From Saprospiraceae bacterium (GTDB lineage Bacteria; Bacteroidota; Bacteroidia; Chitinophagales; Saprospiraceae), in assembly GCA_007125435.1 (NCBI GenBank), contig SLDF01000214.1, positions 1 through 8,744 on the forward strand: 8,744 nucleotides of DNA, given 5' to 3'. Positions 6,725-8,744 of this stretch are shown here, piece by piece. Positions within the stretch are counted from its first letter, which is position 1, and the number at the start of each line of letters is the position of its first letter. A model generated the notes under the pieces. The model saw nothing but the letters and a program-made list of their open reading frames with translations, had not been told where the DNA came from and did not search any database. The position numbers and the translations under genes were made by a program.

Positions 6725-7462
6725 ATGAAATATCTAGTTTGTGTCAACAAAACACCGGATACGACAGCTAAAATTTCCTTCAAAAATGACGGGAAAGAGT
6801 TCGATGATAGCGGTGTACAGTACATTATGAACCCATATGATGAGTGGTACGCATTGGTCAGAGCTCTGGAGCTTAAGGAAGCTAATGGAGGAGAAGTTGT
6901 TCTCATCAATGTAGGAGGCCCTGAAAATGATACGGTAATCAGAAAAGGATTAGCTATAGGTGGCGACAAGGCTGTAAGAATAAATGGAAGTGGGGACAGC
7001 TTTTATGTTGCTTCACAGATAGCGAACTATGCTAAAGACAACAATTTTGATATCATCTTTGCCGGAAAGGAAAGCATTGATTATAACGGATCTGAGGTGC
7101 CTGCAATGGTAGCGGAGCTTCTAGACTTACCGTTTATATCATACGGTATAAAGCTTGAGATGGAGGGCGAAACAGCTACTGTCACCAGAGACGTAGAAGG
7201 TGGTGTAGAAATAGCAGAAGTCAATACCCCATTTGTGATAAGTGCAGCTAAAGGAATGGCTGAGCAAAGAATTCCTAACATGCGAGGTATTATGATGGCT
7301 AAGAAGAAGCCATTAGATGTCGTCGAGCCGACAAGTGTGGAAGCAAGAGTTGAGATAAGCAGTTTTGAGCTTCCACCTCCGAAGGCTGAGGTGAAGTTGG
7401 TAGATCCTGAAAATATGGATGAATTAGTCAGATTATTGCACGAAGAGGCAAAAGTGATATAA
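6725..7462 (+). CDS. etfB: Electron transfer flavoprotein subunit beta (FixA family)
   Basis: This 245-residue protein has the normal length for the family. It starts MKYLVCVNKTPDT, the family's first strand and loop, and has VQYIMNPYDEWYALVRALELKE (31-52), a nucleotide-binding core including AGKESIDYNGSEVPAMVAELLDLPFIS (113-139), and VTRDVEGGVEIAEVNTPFVISAAKG (153-177), the region of the family signature. PNMRGIMMAKKKPLDV (184-199) corresponds to the recognition loop that docks onto partner dehydrogenases, including the conserved AKKK cluster. EtfB pairs with EtfA to make a soluble cytoplasmic heterodimer that carries electrons from acyl-CoA and related dehydrogenases to ETF:quinone oxidoreductase. 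etfA follows after 18 bases, an obvious operon. No partner dehydrogenase is in the window. I cannot tell from inspection whether it belongs to the bifurcating subgroup. Confidence 0.96.
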   Translation: MKYLVCVNKTPDTTAKISFKNDGKEFDDSGVQYIMNPYDEWYALVRALELKEANGGEVVLINVGGPENDTVIRKGLAIGGDKAVRINGSGDSFYVASQIANYAKDNNFDIIFAGKESIDYNGSEVPAMVAELLDLPFISYGIKLEMEGETATVTRDVEGGVEIAEVNTPFVISAAKGMAEQRIPNMRGIMMAKKKPLDVVEPTSVEARVEISSFELPPPKAEVKLVDPENMDELVRLLHEEAKVI

Positions 7463-7480
7463 CTCTAAAAAACAGAAAAA

Positions 7481-8440
7481 ATGGCAATATTAGTATATGC
7501 AGAGTCTCTAACAGGAGATTGCAAAAAACCGGCTTTTGAAGCCGTATATTATGGAAGTAAATTAGCGGAAAAGTCAGGCACAGAGTGTATAGCTTTGGTC
7601 CTCGGCGAAGCGAATAATGCACCTGAATTAGGTGAGTACGGAGCAGACAAAGTTTTACAAGTGACTCATGAGCACCTTAAGGACTTTGACAGCTCTGTCT
7701 ATACATCTGTCATAGCTCAAGTTGTAGAGCAAGTGAACGCCAATCGCGTGATCCTCAGCCATACGTCCACAGGTAAATCTTTAGCAGGACGTTTGTCAGT
7801 TCGCTTAAAGGCGGGTCTGGTCTCTGGTGTCAATGCATTGCCGGCAGAAGGAGATGGTCTCATTGTCAAGAAACCTGTCTTCTCAGGTAAAGCTTATGGT
7901 CATTATAAAATCACATCAGATATAGCTGTATTGTCATTAATGGGTAATGCACTTCGCACTGAAAAATCAGGAAGTCTTGCTACTGTCGAAAGCCTGAGTA
8001 CAGATGTACCTGCACCAAAGGTGAAAGTCAAGTCACTAGAAGTGAAAACAGGAGAAGTACCATTGCCTGAGGCAGAATTGGTTGTCTCAGCAGGTAGAGG
8101 TATGAAAGACCCATCAAACTGGAACATCATCGAGGAGTTGGCAGATGTGCTTGGTGCTACAACGGCTTGTTCTAGACCTGTCTCTGATACGGGTTGGAGA
8201 CCTCACCATGAGCACGTAGGACAAACAGGTATAGCGATTAGACCAAATCTGTATATTGCAATCGGAATATCCGGAGCGATACAGCATCTCGCCGGGGTGA
8301 ACAACTCTAAGGTAATCGTCGTCATCAATAAAGATCCGGAGGCACCGTTTTTCAAGGCAGCTGATTATGGTGTAGTAGCTGACTTATTCGATGTGGTGCC
8401 TAAATTGACTGAATCATTTAAGAAGTTCAAAGCATCGTAA
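7481..8440 (+). CDS. etfA: Electron transfer flavoprotein subunit alpha (FixB family)
   Basis: This 319-residue protein has the typical family length. The N-terminal domain (about 1-185) begins MAILVYAES and packs against EtfB. The C-terminal FAD-binding domain (about 195-315) carries VVSAGRGMKDPSNW (201-214), the FAD-contact loop ACSRPVSDTGW (229-239), VGQTG (246-250), the signature LYIAIGISGAIQHLAG (257-272), and INKDPEAPFFKAADYGVVADL (282-302). The signature differs from the classical pattern only in a V where A is usual near its end (IVVIN). All residues expected for FAD binding appear present, so the enzyme should be functional. It holds the FAD that accepts and passes on electrons. It forms an operon with etfB, with an A-rich translation leader (acagaaaaa) before the ATG. 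A stem-loop spans its stop codon. Confidence 0.96.
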   Translation: MAILVYAESLTGDCKKPAFEAVYYGSKLAEKSGTECIALVLGEANNAPELGEYGADKVLQVTHEHLKDFDSSVYTSVIAQVVEQVNANRVILSHTSTGKSLAGRLSVRLKAGLVSGVNALPAEGDGLIVKKPVFSGKAYGHYKITSDIAVLSLMGNALRTEKSGSLATVESLSTDVPAPKVKVKSLEVKTGEVPLPEAELVVSAGRGMKDPSNWNIIEELADVLGATTACSRPVSDTGWRPHHEHVGQTGIAIRPNLYIAIGISGAIQHLAGVNNSKVIVVINKDPEAPFFKAADYGVVADLFDVVPKLTESFKKFKAS

Positions 8441-8462
8441 GCAGACATTTTGATGCTTCGAA
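8426..8462 (+). other. Stem-loop spanning the etfA stop codon
   Basis: TTC-A-AAGCATC (8426-8436) pairs with GATGCTT-C-GAA (8452-8462): ten pairs with one A/C mismatch around a 15-base loop that contains the stop codon. No T-run follows, so it does not look like a standard terminator; it could protect the mRNA 3' end or be incidental. No better terminator for etfBA is visible before the repeats. Confidence 0.4.
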
Positions 8463-8487
8463 AACACGACAAATTTTCATGCAGTAG

Positions 8488-8598
8488 GGGTATTGCATCA
8501 GCGATGTGGAGTGGTGGCGAAGCGAACGCGTAGCTATCCCCAAAGTGTTGGGGACGAACAAATAGTGAGCCACGGAACGTAGCGACCACCTTCACTCC
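8488..8598. repeat. Structured intergenic repeat, copy 1
   Basis: The copy opens with a 21-base block identical to that at 8645 (core GTATTGCATCAGCGATGTG), then a GGTGGCGA-GC block, a central hairpin TCCCCAA/TTGGGGA (8537-8543, 8548-8554, 4-base loop), and a closing GAGCC-GGAACGT block (8567-8580). The outer arms GGAGTG (8508-8513) and CACTCC (8593-8598), followed inward by GTGG and CCAC, can close the whole unit into one long cruciform-like fold. It is more GC-rich than the neighbouring DNA. No coding potential is credible. It resembles a dispersed palindromic intergenic element of the REP/BIME sort in organisation, but I cannot name a family. Confidence 0.75.
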
Positions 8599-8617
8599 AA
8601 AATTGTTTGAGGAGTGA
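8592..8617. repeat. Alternative hairpin between the two repeat copies
   Basis: TCACTCC (8592-8598) and GGAGTGA (8611-8617) form a perfect 7-bp stem with a 12-base loop. The left arm is the same segment that can pair with GGAGTG at 8508-8513, so the two folds are mutually exclusive. No T-run follows on either strand. Confidence 0.5.
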
Positions 8618-8644
8618 GGGGGTATTTCAAAATGTCGTTTTTTC

Positions 8645-8744
8645 GGGTATTGCATCAGCGATGTGTAAGGGTGGCGACGCAGGAGCCAGACTCAGCGTAG
8701 CAATAGCGAAGCTGAGGCCGACCGTTTAGGGAGCCCTGGAACGT
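8645..8744. repeat. Structured intergenic repeat, copy 2 (cut by the window edge)
   Basis: The copy shares its first 21 bases with copy 1 and reaches the same closing GAGCC...GGAACGT block (8731-8744), where the window ends. The middle differs: instead of TCCCCAA/TTGGGGA it has CTCAGC (8691-8696) and GCTGAG (8711-8716), with inner GC/GC pairing. From start to closing block it is 100 bases against 93 in copy 1. The right outer arm, expected to be GCGACC-like followed by a pyrimidine-rich end, lies outside the window. Confidence 0.72.

Noticed and set aside
8365..8655. Minus-strand open frame of 96 codons
   Set aside because: It overlaps the end of etfA on the opposite strand and runs through the palindromic repeat; the openness comes from the repeat, and no family is recognisable.
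8488..8744. CRISPR array
   Set aside because: Only two copies are seen, the units are about 100 bases and internally palindromic, there is no regular spacer pattern, and no cas gene is nearby.

Overview
The window looks like chromosome from a Bacteroidota bacterium, plausibly of the Saprospiria/Cytophagia type. The evidence is an AT-rich composition, start codons preceded by A-rich leaders without Shine-Dalgarno sequences, several TAnnTTTG-type -7 promoter elements, and an M56 peptidase fused to a TonB C-terminal domain, an arrangement common in that phylum. The genus assignment is a guess. Seven genes are supportable; two of them are on the minus strand.

Layout from left to right: (1) 1-190 is non-coding and begins with degenerate short repeats. 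(2) 257-1735 (minus) encodes an exported CstB-like protein (metallo-beta-lactamase fold, pseudo-rhodanese, active rhodanese), ending in a clear rho-independent terminator at 194-232. (3) 1736-2409 is a long divergent intergenic region with a candidate promoter for the minus-strand gene and two perfect dyads upstream of the next gene. (4) 2410-4050 is a two-gene operon of a BlaI/MecI-family repressor and a BlaR1-like M56 metallopeptidase with a C-terminal TonB domain. (5) 4051-4444 is non-coding, with a possible dispersed repeat. (6) 4445-5866 encodes a secreted protein of unknown function, convergent with (7) a small minus-strand TPR protein at 5960-6298. (8) 6299-6724 is non-coding, with back-to-back -7 elements and a possible very short transcript. 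(9) 6725-8440 is the etfB-etfA operon. (10) 8441-8744 holds a stem-loop across the etfA stop and two copies (the second cut by the window edge) of a structured repeat with conserved ends and a variable central hairpin.

The genes do not form one pathway. The CstB-like protein would oxidise persulfide sulfur, probably in the periplasm. The BlaI/M56 pair would be a proteolytic signal relay with an unknown signal and targets. EtfAB is the soluble electron carrier between flavin dehydrogenases such as acyl-CoA dehydrogenases and the quinone pool. I see no convincing new multi-gene system. The best leads are the structured repeats at the right end, the export of a CstB-type enzyme, the BlaI/M56-TonB relay, and the paired promoter region at 6361-6428.
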